Assembly: GCA_030445275.1 (NCBI GenBank)
Contig: JAUCSE010000020.1
Span: 1-61,843 of the forward strand
DNA from: Mucilaginibacter sp.
Lineage (GTDB): Bacteria > Bacteroidota > Bacteroidia > Sphingobacteriales > Sphingobacteriaceae
Direction of reading: 5' to 3'
DNA: 61,843 bases
Below are positions 1 to 8,265 of the stretch, in pieces. The first letter of the stretch is position 1, and the number at the start of each line of letters is the position of its first letter. The position numbers and the translations under genes were made by a program. The notes under the pieces were generated by a model that saw only the letters and a list, made by a program, of their open reading frames with translations, did no database searches and was not told the origin of the DNA.

Positions 1-126
1 GCTGCAACCGACATGCTACACTCCCTATTGGGTTTCCCCTCCAGATAAGTCGGTCGGGAGTAGACTTGGAACCTAGTCTAGTCTCTTGCTAAAGAGACAT
101 TCATTACGCAACCTTTACGGGCGCAC
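1..126 (-). mobile_element. 5' end of a group II intron, continuing off the left edge
   Basis: Read on the minus strand, the integrase gene is homologous to its family up to Tyr330 and then meets GTGCGCCCGTAAAGG, the classical 5' boundary of bacterial group II introns (GUGYG; the lactococcal intron Ll.LtrB begins GTGCGCCC). The next 120 nt are non-coding and strongly folded: a 7-bp hairpin at 81-98 (GTCTCTT/AAGAGAC) and a 6-bp one at 61-80 (TAGACT/AGTCTA), as expected for domain I. The reverse transcriptase and the catalytic domain V would lie outside the window. The intron is in sense orientation to the integrase, so splicing could restore that gene. A different structured element is possible but less likely. 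Confidence 0.72.
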
Positions 127-1117
127 AATAAGCATTCATTTTTTGATTGGTACTTACTGGAAGGGCTTTACCTAAATTACTGCAAACTGGATGATCAGTA
201 TATTTATCAAGTATAGTTAAGGCAGATGGTAATAATGGAATACGGCTTGGGGTATCTGTTTTTTTACGTTTTGTGAATATCCACATTTCTCCGTCCAGAC
301 CTTTGACAATTTCGTTGCGTTTAAGCTTGTTTACATCAGCATAAGCTAAACCCGTAAAACAGCAAAATAAAAAAATATCCCTTACCTGGTTTAAGCGCTC
401 TGTTGAAAATACTTTGTCGGCCATAGCTTGCAAATCATCTCCATTCAGAAAAACCCTGTCAACCTGCTTAATCCTTATTTTGTAATTGATAAATGGGTCT
501 TTGTCTAACCACCCGCTTGATAAGCAAATGCCAACGATTTTTTTGAAATTCTTTATGTATTTAAAAGCAGAGTTATTAGCGCAATTGCGTTCTGAACGGA
601 GATAAAACTCGTAATTGGCAATAAAATCATGGTCGATTTTTTTAATATCTATATCCGACACTTTGTATTGCCACTGCAAATATTCTTGTGTGTGTTTTAG
701 CGAGGTTTGATAGCGAATTGAAGTACCTGCGGCATACTCTTTACCAACTAAAGTGGCAATTTTCTTGTTGTGGTCTTTAAATACGTCTATAAGCATTCTT
801 GTTTTTTCGCTTTTACCCAATAGCCTATCCCTAAGAGTTTCAGCGGTAATACTGCTTTTTGCTTCGGTCAATTGACTGTGCGCCTCATACACTTGTTTTT
901 GCAAAGTGTCTAAATAGGCATTAAAAGATTTGGTGTCCTCCTTAGTCCCTTTTAATCCGCCCGCAATGCTGTTCCATAGACTTGGCTCACATTCCCGCCC
1001 TGTGGTAGTTTCGGAACGTTTACCGTTTACGGTAATACGTAGATAAATCGGCACCAGGCCGGCTTGATAGTTTTTTGGCTTTTTTAAATAAAAAAGCAAG
1101 CTGAAATTAGTTTTCAT
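104..1117 (-). CDS. Tyrosine recombinase/integrase, 5' part, interrupted
   Basis: Bacteroidota-type phage/conjugative-element integrase: N-terminal arm-binding domain (about residues 1-90), SAM-like core-binding domain (about 105-205) and the start of the catalytic domain (about 220 on). Full-length relatives have about 400 residues; here homology ends at Tyr330, and the last seven codons plus the stop are read from the adjoining intron-like sequence. The catalytic HxLRH box and the nucleophilic Tyr are therefore absent. The motif FTGLAYADV has Ala where classical enzymes have the first catalytic Arg; related Bacteroidota integrases such as IntDOT also lack this Arg. The exon would end at position 127 with one base of codon 331. 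Neighbouring ssrA, a favourite attachment gene, suggests the edge of an integrated island. Confidence 0.85.
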   Translation of the reverse strand: MKTNFSLLFYLKKPKNYQAGLVPIYLRITVNGKRSETTTGRECEPSLWNSIAGGLKGTKEDTKSFNAYLDTLQKQVYEAHSQLTEAKSSITAETLRDRLLGKSEKTRMLIDVFKDHNKKIATLVGKEYAAGTSIRYQTSLKHTQEYLQWQYKVSDIDIKKIDHDFIANYEFYLRSERNCANNSAFKYIKNFKKIVGICLSSGWLDKDPFINYKIRIKQVDRVFLNGDDLQAMADKVFSTERLNQVRDIFLFCCFTGLAYADVNKLKRNEIVKGLDGEMWIFTKRKKTDTPSRIPLLPSALTILDKYTDHPVCSNLGKALPVSTNQKMNAYCAPVKVA

Positions 1118-1143
1118 AATGTTTTAAGCATTAAAAAGTGAAA

Positions 1144-1174
1144 CAAAATTAAGCTTGCAATCACATCTGTACAA
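1144..1174 (-). promoter_or_regulatory. Integrase promoter
   Basis: On the minus strand TTG (1174-1172) is followed after 20 nt by TAATTTTG (1151-1144), a perfect match to the Bacteroidota -7 box TAnnTTTG, 26 nt upstream of the integrase ATG. Confidence 0.6.
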
Positions 1175-1176
1175 GA

Positions 1177-1193
1177 TGTTCAAAATTTGAACA
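1177..1193. promoter_or_regulatory. Palindrome upstream of the integrase -33 box, candidate operator
   Basis: TGTTCAAAATTTGAACA is a perfect 17-nt palindrome centred on A1185. It lies immediately upstream of the -33 element of the integrase promoter, where a regulator could touch RNA polymerase. Its binding protein is unknown and would probably be encoded off-window. Confidence 0.4.
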
Positions 1194-1311
1194 CCTTGAT
1201 TATCAAAGCGATATGTCGTTTTGGTGAGTAAGGAACTTTTAAAACTTACTCACCGAATTACGCTCCTTTTTATTGCGAATTGGTGAATAATATAGCCATT
1301 TGACTAAAAAA

Positions 1312-1344
1312 AAAAGCCTGCAATCATTTGATTTGCAGGCTTTT
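1312..1344 (-). terminator. ssrA terminator
   Basis: Twelve-bp stem AAAAGCCTGCAA/TTGCAGGCTTTT, followed on the minus strand by a run of about ten T. It lies 25 nt past the 3' end of the tmRNA and separates it from the integrase promoter. Confidence 0.85.
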
Positions 1345-1368
1345 AATCTGTTTTAACATTGAACTCAG

Positions 1369-1734
1369 TGGAGCCGGAGGGATTCGAACCCTCGTCCAAA
1401 CATGGTATAAGGTAAGCTTTCTACATGCTTAGCTTCTGTTTAATTGTAGGGAAGGGGAAGGTCAGTCGCTTACCTATACCGTCTTCCTTAGGTGCTTTAT
1501 CTCGCCTGCTATGCACACCATTAAGCTGGCCAGTTCCGTTTTTCGATGCCCCGATTGCCGATTCAACAGAACGGAAAACCGGCGGGACAAAAGCTAGTTA
1601 ATTCTAAATTAAGCAGCTAAGGCGTAGTTATTTTCGCCATTTGTAAGTTTGAGCGTTCTGATTAAAGCGCTAATTCACCCAACGCGCTGCATGCTTACTT
1701 ACTTATCTCCATCCTGTCAATTCCGGTCGACCCC
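1369..1734 (-). ncRNA. ssrA: Transfer-messenger RNA (tmRNA)
   Basis: Rescues stalled ribosomes by acting first as a tRNA and then as an mRNA for a degradation tag. The 5' end GGGGTCG (from 1734) pairs with CGGCTCC near the 3' end to make the acceptor stem; the T arm is GAGGG-TTCGAAT-CCCTC, and the discriminator A is at 1369. CCA is not encoded. The tag reading frame ends in NGENNYALAA followed by TAA (1609-1641 on the minus strand), with the family's Ala-Leu-Ala-Ala tail. The resume codon cannot be fixed by eye. A -7 box at 1783-1790 implies a precursor with a leader of about 40 nt, cut by RNase P. The neighbouring integrase suggests the 3' end may serve as an attachment site. Confidence 0.95.
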
Positions 1735-1782
1735 ATTTTTTCTAGAGCCTGCAATTACCATGGCAGTTTGCAGTTAAGGGTA

Positions 1783-1790
1783 CAAATATA
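1783..1790 (-). promoter_or_regulatory. -7 box of the ssrA promoter
   Basis: TATATTTG on the minus strand is an exact TAnnTTTG, about 50 nt upstream of the mature tmRNA 5' end. No clear -33 box at standard spacing. Confidence 0.5.
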
Positions 1791-1843
1791 CAGAAAAGTT
1801 TGCAGATGGTAATGGGCAAACTGTAATATCAATGATCTATATG

Positions 1844-2905
1844 CTACCCAATAACATGTTTAAGTAAGGGCAATTTGCTCATTATATAAATTAAAAGCCA
1901 GGAAAGTAAAAAGCATAGCAAGGCTATCAACGGGATGCTCAATATAGGGCTAAACAAGATATAATTAATTTCGGCCATATCAAGTAGGGCTAATATCAAC
2001 GCATGACTCAGGTAAATGCCCAGTGTAAACTTTCCGGCATTGTTGATGATACGCTCAGTTGCTGGATTTAATTTTATTACAGTATGTTTTGCTATCAAAA
2101 GTGCACTTGCCGAAAGTATGACTATAAATGGACCGATCGGTTCATAAAAAAAAGTGCTTAGTTCGTGATTTTTTAATTGTAAATAATGGGTACCTGCAGC
2201 AATTACACTAACAAGCCCTATAAATGTTAAAATAGCTATTGAATATAAATATTTGATATTAAGTTTTTTGTAAGTGAGATAATAACCCAGCACCAGATAA
2301 CCTACGTAGCCCGTAAAATTATGAAGATCAATAGCGGTATCAAATTTTGAGAGATAAGGTTTACTTAATAGCATCGTTAAAAACCAAATAGCCAGGAAAT
2401 ATAAGAGTTCTTTTTCTGTGGCATAGCGAACAAATTTGCTAATAACCGGGATAAACAAATACAAGCCAATTAAAAGATATACATACCATAAATGATAAAA
2501 GCTACCGGTTTGAAGTTGATGTATTACAAACCTTGTATCTATCCAGACATTGCCGGTAAAAACAAATTCTTCGTTGTACCATCTATAAGCCACATAGATC
2601 AGGCTCCAGAAAATAAAGGGTATAATCAGCCTGCCGAGCCGTTTTTTCAGAAAGTCGGTTAACTCGTATTCTTTATTCAATAATAAAGCTCCTGTTATCA
2701 TAACAAAAACAGGGACGGCAAAACGTACCAGTGCGTTGTAAATATCGGCAACCAGCCATTGCTGTGCAGGAGTGCCTTTAAATTTAAAAAGCAATGGCGA
2801 AGCTGTGTGCAATATAATCACAGCAAACATCGCTATCAATCGCAAATTGTTTATCCAGGTAATGTTTTGTTCTTTATCCCGAATAATTGTTTCGCTAAAT
2901 TTCAT
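1844..2905 (-). CDS. Acyltransferase family 3 membrane protein
   Basis: Integral membrane acyltransferase of the OafA/WecH type (Acyl_transf_3), which transfers acetyl or other acyl groups to sugars of surface polysaccharides. Of 353 residues most are hydrophobic, with about ten predicted membrane segments. The family signature is seen early: NLRLIAMFAVIILHTASP, with the conserved His in helix 1, and later FWSLIYVAYRWY. The gene is monocistronic: a long terminator-like hairpin separates it from the upstream aminotransferase gene, and tmRNA lies downstream. The substrate cannot be told from sequence; no glycosyltransferase or polysaccharide genes are nearby. Confidence 0.85.
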   Translation of the reverse strand: MKFSETIIRDKEQNITWINNLRLIAMFAVIILHTASPLLFKFKGTPAQQWLVADIYNALVRFAVPVFVMITGALLLNKEYELTDFLKKRLGRLIIPFIFWSLIYVAYRWYNEEFVFTGNVWIDTRFVIHQLQTGSFYHLWYVYLLIGLYLFIPVISKFVRYATEKELLYFLAIWFLTMLLSKPYLSKFDTAIDLHNFTGYVGYLVLGYYLTYKKLNIKYLYSIAILTFIGLVSVIAAGTHYLQLKNHELSTFFYEPIGPFIVILSASALLIAKHTVIKLNPATERIINNAGKFTLGIYLSHALILALLDMAEINYILFSPILSIPLIALLCFLLSWLLIYIMSKLPLLKHVIG

Positions 2906-2953
2906 TCAATAAACATTCGTTTTATAAGTTATCGGCTTGTATTCATTTGCCTG

Positions 2954-2992
2954 CAACAACAAAGCCCGATTCAAAATCGGGCTTTGTTGTTG
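2954..2992 (-). terminator. Terminator after the aminotransferase gene
   Basis: Eighteen-bp perfect inverted repeat (CAACAACAAAGCCCGATT and complement) with a 3-nt loop, 20 nt after the aminotransferase stop and 49 nt before the acyltransferase start. No long T-run, but the stem is very strong. Confidence 0.75.
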
Positions 2993-3011
2993 GGTTTAAT
3001 AGTTGCAATAA

Positions 3012-4238
3012 TTATTTGCTTGTTGCCAATTGTTCACTGCTAACCGTTCTGCCCGGATAAACTTTTAAAGCCTCTTCCAAACAGATCATGGCACTTTTCA
3101 GATCTTCAATTTTCAGTACATACGCCATGCGTACTTCGTTAAGCCCGGTGCCTGGTGTGCTGTAAAAGCCGGTGGCCGGCGCCATCATCACAGTTTGGTT
3201 ATTGTAGCTAAATGTTTCCAGCATCCATTGGCAAAATTTATCGGCATTATCAATGGGTAATTGAGCTACTACATAAAAAGCTCCTCCCGGATTAGGGCAA
3301 TAGACCCCATCCATTTTATTCAATGTGCTAACCAAAATATCCCGACGGCTCGTGTATTCTTTATTTACTGCTTCAAAATAGGAGTCAGGAGTGTCAACAG
3401 CTGCCGCTCCGGCAATTTGCTCCACCATTCCTGCACTAAGCCTGGCTTGCGCAAATTTTAATCCTGCTGCTAAAACAGCCTTATTTTTGGTAATAAGACA
3501 GCCTAAACGGGCGCCGCAGGCACTATATCGTTTGCTAACGGTATCCATCACAATAACGTTTTCATCCAATCCATCTAAATGCATGGGCGATATAAATGTA
3601 CGGCCATCGTAACAAAATTCACGATATGCTTCGTCCGAAAACAGATAAAGATCATACTTTAATGCCAGCTCCTTTAATGCTTCCAGTTCCTCTTTCGAAT
3701 ATAAGTACCCGGTGGGGTTATTAGGATTGCAGATAATAATGGCCTTGGTTTTATCCGTTATCAGTTTTTCAAATTCGCTGATAGGGGGGAGTGCAAATCC
3801 ATTATCGATATAGGAAAGTATCGGCTTAACCACAATATCGCTTTGGCTGGCGAAACCATTATAATTGGCATAAAAAGGCTCAGGAATGATCACTTCATCG
3901 CCCGAATCAAGGCAGGCCATCATTGCTATGGTTATAGCCTCTGAACCACCAGTGGTTACAATGATATTATCGGGAGTGATATTATAACCCAATTTGTTAT
4001 AATATTCGGTAAGTTTTTTACGATATACTAACGTCCCTTCTGATGGGGTATAGGCCCACACCTTAAAATCAATATTTTTAATGGCATTTAACATGCCTTC
4101 CGGAGTTTCAATATCGGGTTGGCCAATGTTTAAGTGATACACTTTTTTGCCTTCCAGCTTAGCTTTATCCGCGTAAGGTGTTAATTTTCGTATAGGCGAT
4201 GCGGGCATTCGCTGCCCTTTTTGAGATATTTTTGGCAT
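3012..4238 (-). CDS. Class I/II pyridoxal-phosphate aminotransferase
   Basis: Aspartate-aminotransferase fold type I enzyme moving an amino group between an amino acid and a 2-oxoacid. Seen: the N-terminal MPASPIRKL block, HLNIGQPDIETP (substrate-binding Gly region), CNPNNPTG (the family's NNPTG motif), the PLP-contacting DEAYREFCYDG, and the Schiff-base Lys in DTVSKRYSACGARLG. An in-frame start exists further upstream at 4274, but the start at 4238 is preferred because a perfect -7 box (TAATTTTG, 4249-4242) lies between the two, so the longer form would not be transcribed from it. Substrate specificity is not resolvable; no pathway partner is adjacent. Confidence 0.9.
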   Translation of the reverse strand: MPKISQKGQRMPASPIRKLTPYADKAKLEGKKVYHLNIGQPDIETPEGMLNAIKNIDFKVWAYTPSEGTLVYRKKLTEYYNKLGYNITPDNIIVTTGGSEAITIAMMACLDSGDEVIIPEPFYANYNGFASQSDIVVKPILSYIDNGFALPPISEFEKLITDKTKAIIICNPNNPTGYLYSKEELEALKELALKYDLYLFSDEAYREFCYDGRTFISPMHLDGLDENVIVMDTVSKRYSACGARLGCLITKNKAVLAAGLKFAQARLSAGMVEQIAGAAAVDTPDSYFEAVNKEYTSRRDILVSTLNKMDGVYCPNPGGAFYVVAQLPIDNADKFCQWMLETFSYNNQTVMMAPATGFYSTPGTGLNEVRMAYVLKIEDLKSAMICLEEALKVYPGRTVSSEQLATSK

Positions 4239-4241
4239 GTG

Positions 4242-4249
4242 CAAAATTA
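4242..4249 (-). promoter_or_regulatory. -7 box directly abutting the aminotransferase start
   Basis: TAATTTTG on the minus strand ends 3 nt before the ATG at 4238. Transcription from it would start at or within a few bases of the start codon, implying an essentially leaderless mRNA. Confidence 0.5.
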
Positions 4250-4292
4250 GTAAAAAAGAAATTATTGTTGCCAATTATAGGCTATAAACGAA

Positions 4293-4315
4293 AAAAGACC
4301 CTAAAAGGGTCTTTT
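4293..4315 (-). terminator. Terminator after the DUF1573 gene
   Basis: Nine-bp stem AAAAGACCC/GGGTCTTTT with a 5-nt loop and a T6 tail on the minus strand. A second small hairpin (CCCTTGCT/AGCAAGGG, about 4330-4346) lies just before it. Confidence 0.85.
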
Positions 4316-4368
4316 AAATATTTTTAATCCCCTTGCTAAGCAAGGGATGATTTGTCAGCTTGCTGTAA

Positions 4369-4767
4369 TTATTTGCTCGATGCCGGTTTTGCAACCACTT
4401 CGCCAATAATATTCAGATACTTTTCAGGTGTTACCGCATTTGATTTAACAACAATTGTTTTGTTAAAAGGTGCGGCAGCAGCTGCATTATAAGTGATTTT
4501 GATAGTTCCTTTTGCACCACCTTTTACCGGGGTTTTGGTATAATCAGCAATAGTACAGCCACAGGTTGGTCTTACTTCAGTTAAAATAAGAGGCTCTTTA
4601 CCAACGTTTGTAAATTCAAAAACGGTGGTTACAGGCGTACCCTGGGGAATTTTACCAAAGTCGTGTTTTTCCTCATTAAATTTAAACTCAGCCTTTTGGT
4701 TATCCTGTGCTGATGCAGTAAAGGCGAAGCCGATAATTACTGCGCAAATCATTAATATTTTTTTCAT
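4369..4767 (-). CDS. DUF1573 domain exported protein
   Basis: Small exported protein of 132 residues: signal peptide MKKILMICAVIIGFAFTASA, then a single immunoglobulin-like DUF1573 domain. The family's conserved features are visible: HDFGKIPQG near residue 36, a VFEFTN strand, the RPTCGCT cysteine pair, and the terminal IxGEV strand. Such proteins are common in Bacteroidota and are thought to be periplasmic or surface-associated, but no function is established. Monocistronic, with an exact -7 box (4787-4794) and its own terminator. Confidence 0.88.
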   Translation of the reverse strand: MKKILMICAVIIGFAFTASAQDNQKAEFKFNEEKHDFGKIPQGTPVTTVFEFTNVGKEPLILTEVRPTCGCTIADYTKTPVKGGAKGTIKITYNAAAAAPFNKTIVVKSNAVTPEKYLNIIGEVVAKPASSK

Positions 4768-4786
4768 GTGTTCAGTTTGATTATTA

Positions 4787-4794
4787 CAAATATA
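4787..4794 (-). promoter_or_regulatory. -7 box of the DUF1573 gene
   Basis: TATATTTG on the minus strand, an exact TAnnTTTG, 19 nt upstream of the ATG. Confidence 0.5.
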
Positions 4795-4925
4795 AAACGT
4801 TTAACGTAAATTAAATATATAAGGTTATGCAATTTAAAAACTATTCGTGAAACTCTATGTTTTATTGTTAGTTTGCAAAATACAGAATAGAATTTTATAA
4901 TTTTACGGTCTAAACGAAATTATAT

Positions 4926-7358
4926 ATGCCCGAATCTACCATGCGTGCAACGAGTAAATTTAATACCACTGAATTAAGTTTTGATGATTTCAAAAAAATT
5001 GTAATAAATGATTACCGTATTGGCTATGAAAGTCGACAGGCTAGTTTAATAGGCAGAAGAGAGGTTTTGACGGGTAAAGCCAAGTTTGGAATATTTGGTG
5101 ATGGTAAAGAAGTTGCCCAATTGGCTATGGCCAAAGCATTTCGTGCCGGCGACTGGCGTGCCGGATACTACCGCGACCAAACATTTATGTTTGCTACAGG
5201 CATGAGCAACCTGCAAGAGTTTTTTGCTCAGCTTTATGCTAATCCGGATATAGAAAAAGACCCAGCTTCTGGTGGTCGCCAAATGAATTGTCATTACGCT
5301 ACCCGCTTTATCAACGCCGATGGCAGTTGGGTAAACCAGGCCGAAACCATGAACTGTTCGTCTGATATATCAACTACGGGCGGCCATATGCCACGCTTGC
5401 TTGGTTTGGCTTATGCTTCCAAATTATATCGTCAAAATAAAGAATTAGAGTACCTTAAGCAATTTTCGGTTAGTGGCAACGAGGTCGCCTTTGGCACTAT
5501 AGGCAATGGTTCAACATCCGAAGGCTTATTCTTTGAAACTTTTAATGCTGCCGGTGTACTGCAGGTACCTATGGCTATTTCTATTTGGGATGATGCCTAC
5601 GCCATTTCGGTACCGGCAAAGTTGCAAACCACCAAAGAGGATATTTCTGAGGTATTAAAAGGTTTTCAGCGCGAAAAAGATACCAATGGTTACGAGATAT
5701 TTAAAGTAAAAGGTTGGGATTACATTGCGCTGTGCGAAACATATGAGCGCGCCATAACGCTTTGTCGTGAACAACATGTGCCTGTGTTGATCCATGTAAT
5801 TGAAATGACACAGCCACAGGGCCATTCAACTTCAGGCTCGCATGAGCGCTATAAATCAAAGGAACGCCTGGCCTGGGAAGATGAACATGATTGCCTGCTT
5901 AAAATGCGGGAGTGGATGATAACATCGGCTATTTCAACAGAAGCTGAACTGGAAGAACTAGAAACTGAAGCCAAAAAATATGTACGTGAATGCCAGCGTG
6001 AAGCCGCTGCCGATTTAGTTGATATTGTGAAGGTGGAGCTGGAAGAAGCAGCCCTGCTTATAGACGAACTGGCATATAACGTTACCGTAAAAGATGAGTT
6101 GCTGGACATCTCATCAGCATTGCGTTCAAGCTATGATGCCGGGCGTAAAGATATAACATCTGCTCTTCGTAAAAGCTTAAGGGCAACAGTACGTGAAAAC
6201 GTGCCCGAAAGACAAACATTATTAAATTGGCTTAATACCGAAACTGAAAAAAATAACATACGTTATAATACAAAGTTATTTTCTGATACACCACAATCTC
6301 CTTTAAATGTGCCTATTGAGCCGGTTATTTATAGTGATGATGCACGACTTATAGATGGCCGAGAAGTATTAAATGCCTGCTTTGACGCTAACTTTGAACG
6401 TGATAAAAGCATCGTTGCTTTTGGTGAAGATGTAGGTGCTATTGGTGATGTTAATCAGGGCTTTGCAGGTTTACAAAGTAAATATGGCGATTTGCGTATT
6501 ACTGATACCGGCATACGTGAAACAACTATTATAGGGCAGGGGATGGGACTAGCTATGCGTGGCTTAAGACCAATCGCGGAAATACAATATCTCGATTATT
6601 TAATATACGCCATGACTGTTTTAAGCGATGATATAGCAAGTCTGAGCTATCGTACCATGGGCGGACAAAAAGCTCCATTGATTATCCGTACCCGTGGGCA
6701 TCGGCTTGAGGGGATATGGCATTCCGGATCACCCCTGGGAATGATTTTGAGCTCAATGCGCGGCTTTCATATCTGTGTGCCACGCAACATGACCCAGGCT
6801 GCCGGTATGTATAATACCCTATTGCGGGGTGATGAACCGGCACTGGTTATTGAAAGCCTTAACGGGTATCGCTTAAAGGAAAAATTACCGGCTAATGTTG
6901 GCGAGTTTACCGTTCCGCTTGGTAAAGCCGAGATATTGAAAGATGGTAAGGATGTTACCGTTGTTTCGTACGGATCAACTTTACGCTTGGTATTGGAGGC
7001 TGCTGATGAACTCGAGAAAATGGGTATCCATGTGGAAGTTATTGATCCACAAACTTTATATCCATTTGATACAGAGAATGTTTGTGTTAATTCCTTAAAG
7101 AAAACAAGCAAGCTGCTGGTTGTTGACGAAGATGTTCCCGGAGCAGCATCGGCATATATAACTCAAAAAATTGTGGAAACGGAAAATGGTTATTATGCCC
7201 TTGATGCACAACCAAGAACATTAACAGCTAAAGAACACCGCCCGCCTTATGGCTCTGATGGCGATTACTTTAGCAAGCCTTCTGTTGATGACGTTATTGA
7301 TGCTGTTTACGCGATCATGAACGAAGCTAATCCATCAAAATACCCTGCAATTTATTAA
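4926..7358 (+). CDS. 2-oxoacid dehydrogenase E1, fused alpha and beta subunits
   Basis: Thiamine-diphosphate E1 component that decarboxylates a 2-oxoacid and acylates the lipoyl group of E2. The first half (about 20-400) is an E1-alpha/dehydrogenase E1 domain with the ThDP motif GNGSTSEG...WDDAYAIS; the second half (about 475-800) is an E1-beta transketolase pyrimidine domain (FGEDVG, GMAMRG-like GLAMRGLRPIAE) plus a transketolase C domain. At 810 residues this is a natural alpha-beta fusion, typical of the Bacteroidota branched-chain/2-oxoisovalerate type. An in-frame ATG at residue 6 is an alternative start. E2 and E3 genes are not adjacent. The exact 2-oxoacid is inferred, not shown. Confidence 0.88.
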   Translation: MPESTMRATSKFNTTELSFDDFKKIVINDYRIGYESRQASLIGRREVLTGKAKFGIFGDGKEVAQLAMAKAFRAGDWRAGYYRDQTFMFATGMSNLQEFFAQLYANPDIEKDPASGGRQMNCHYATRFINADGSWVNQAETMNCSSDISTTGGHMPRLLGLAYASKLYRQNKELEYLKQFSVSGNEVAFGTIGNGSTSEGLFFETFNAAGVLQVPMAISIWDDAYAISVPAKLQTTKEDISEVLKGFQREKDTNGYEIFKVKGWDYIALCETYERAITLCREQHVPVLIHVIEMTQPQGHSTSGSHERYKSKERLAWEDEHDCLLKMREWMITSAISTEAELEELETEAKKYVRECQREAAADLVDIVKVELEEAALLIDELAYNVTVKDELLDISSALRSSYDAGRKDITSALRKSLRATVRENVPERQTLLNWLNTETEKNNIRYNTKLFSDTPQSPLNVPIEPVIYSDDARLIDGREVLNACFDANFERDKSIVAFGEDVGAIGDVNQGFAGLQSKYGDLRITDTGIRETTIIGQGMGLAMRGLRPIAEIQYLDYLIYAMTVLSDDIASLSYRTMGGQKAPLIIRTRGHRLEGIWHSGSPLGMILSSMRGFHICVPRNMTQAAGMYNTLLRGDEPALVIESLNGYRLKEKLPANVGEFTVPLGKAEILKDGKDVTVVSYGSTLRLVLEAADELEKMGIHVEVIDPQTLYPFDTENVCVNSLKKTSKLLVVDEDVPGAASAYITQKIVETENGYYALDAQPRTLTAKEHRPPYGSDGDYFSKPSVDDVIDAVYAIMNEANPSKYPAIY

Positions 7359-7378
7359 TTATTACACCGTCGAATTAT

Positions 7379-7412
7379 GATTTTTCCCGGACTTTAAGTA
7401 CCGGGAAAAATC
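7379..7412. terminator. Inverted repeat after the E1 gene
   Basis: Twelve-bp stem GATTTTTCCCGG/CCGGGAAAAATC with a 10-nt loop, between the E1 stop and the nitroreductase start. No T-run beyond the stem, so termination is only probable. Confidence 0.5.
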
Positions 7413-7451
7413 AATAGTTTTGCCCAAATTCTTTCTATATACATTTACATT

Positions 7452-8033
7452 ATGGATTCTGCTACTTTCTCTGCTATATCAAATACTATTAAAACCCGTC
7501 GTAGTGTTAAACCGGCCATGATGAATGGCCATAAAGTACCAAACGGACATATTGCTGCATTACTGGAACTTGCCGATTGGGCACCCACACATGGTTTTAC
7601 TGAACCCTGGCGCTTTGTTGTTTATGAAAACCCGGCTAACTTTTGTAAACAGCATGCTGAAATATACAAACAGGGGGTTGATGCCGATAATTTTAATGAA
7701 ACAACCTATAACAACCTGCAGCACCAGGGCGATAAGGTGTCGCACGTTATTATAGCCACTATGAAACGTGGTGACTTACCAAAAATACCACCATTTGAAG
7801 AAATTGCAGCAGTTTCCAGCGCTATTCAAAATATATTGCTAGGCGCTACTGCCTTAAATATGGCATCATTCTGGAGCACTGGCGGCGCTATTTTAAAACC
7901 CGCGATGAAAGAGTTTTTACAACTGAGGGAAGAAGATAACGTACTGGGTGTACTATACCTGGGCTATGCAGATCAATTTCCTGAAGGAAAAAGAAATACT
8001 CCGCTCGTAGAAAAAATTAAATGGGTTAAATAA
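7452..8033 (+). CDS. Nitroreductase family protein
   Basis: FMN-dependent NAD(P)H oxidoreductase of the nitroreductase fold, 193 residues, the normal length. Visible: the N-terminal KTRRSVKP (FMN-phosphate binding Arg-Arg-Ser), LADWAPTHGFTEPWRFVV, and the central AVSSAIQNILLGATALNMASFWSTGG block, which packs against FMN in the dimer interface. Resembles the YdjA-like subgroup, but substrate cannot be assigned. It follows E1 in the same direction after a hairpin and probably has its own promoter. Confidence 0.9.
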   Translation: MDSATFSAISNTIKTRRSVKPAMMNGHKVPNGHIAALLELADWAPTHGFTEPWRFVVYENPANFCKQHAEIYKQGVDADNFNETTYNNLQHQGDKVSHVIIATMKRGDLPKIPPFEEIAAVSSAIQNILLGATALNMASFWSTGGAILKPAMKEFLQLREEDNVLGVLYLGYADQFPEGKRNTPLVEKIKWVK

Positions 8034-8168
8034 ATTTTAGCCCATATCTTTTTGTTTCCTTAATCCGTATAAATGCATAATTAAGCTAAAAAGTTGCTTT
8101 ATTTTAAAATTATTTTCATTTTAGTATAAAAAATATGCTAAAATAATTTTTGATTGAGTAAAAAATTA

Positions 8169-8176
8169 TACATTTG
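8169..8176 (+). promoter_or_regulatory. -7 box of the L,D-transpeptidase gene
   Basis: TACATTTG (exact TAnnTTTG) with TTG 16 nt upstream, leaving a leader of about 85 nt. The AT-rich stretch 8106-8152 before it contains an imperfect inverted repeat that may end the nitroreductase transcript. Confidence 0.45.
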
Positions 8177-8265
8177 TAATTGGCCGGTTCCTAATCTGGT
8201 CAAAGAACAGCTCTAAACCTGTTACTGATTTAACTTATTGATTTAAAATTAAACTCAAAACAAGT

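Noticed and set aside
104..126. Integrase ending by simple stop mutation or frameshift
   Set aside because: Homology stops abruptly at the sequence GTGCGCCC and does not resume in another frame; an insertion fits better.
2759..3043. Plus-strand frame across the acyltransferase-aminotransferase gap
   Set aside because: Runs through the terminator hairpin and both neighbouring genes; not plausible.
4239..4274. Longer start for the aminotransferase
   Set aside because: It would place a perfect -7 box inside the coding region and adds residues not conserved in the family.
5849..6109. Antisense Ser-rich open frame opposite the E1 gene
   Set aside because: A shadow of the Glu/Ala-rich coding strand, with no start signal or family resemblance.
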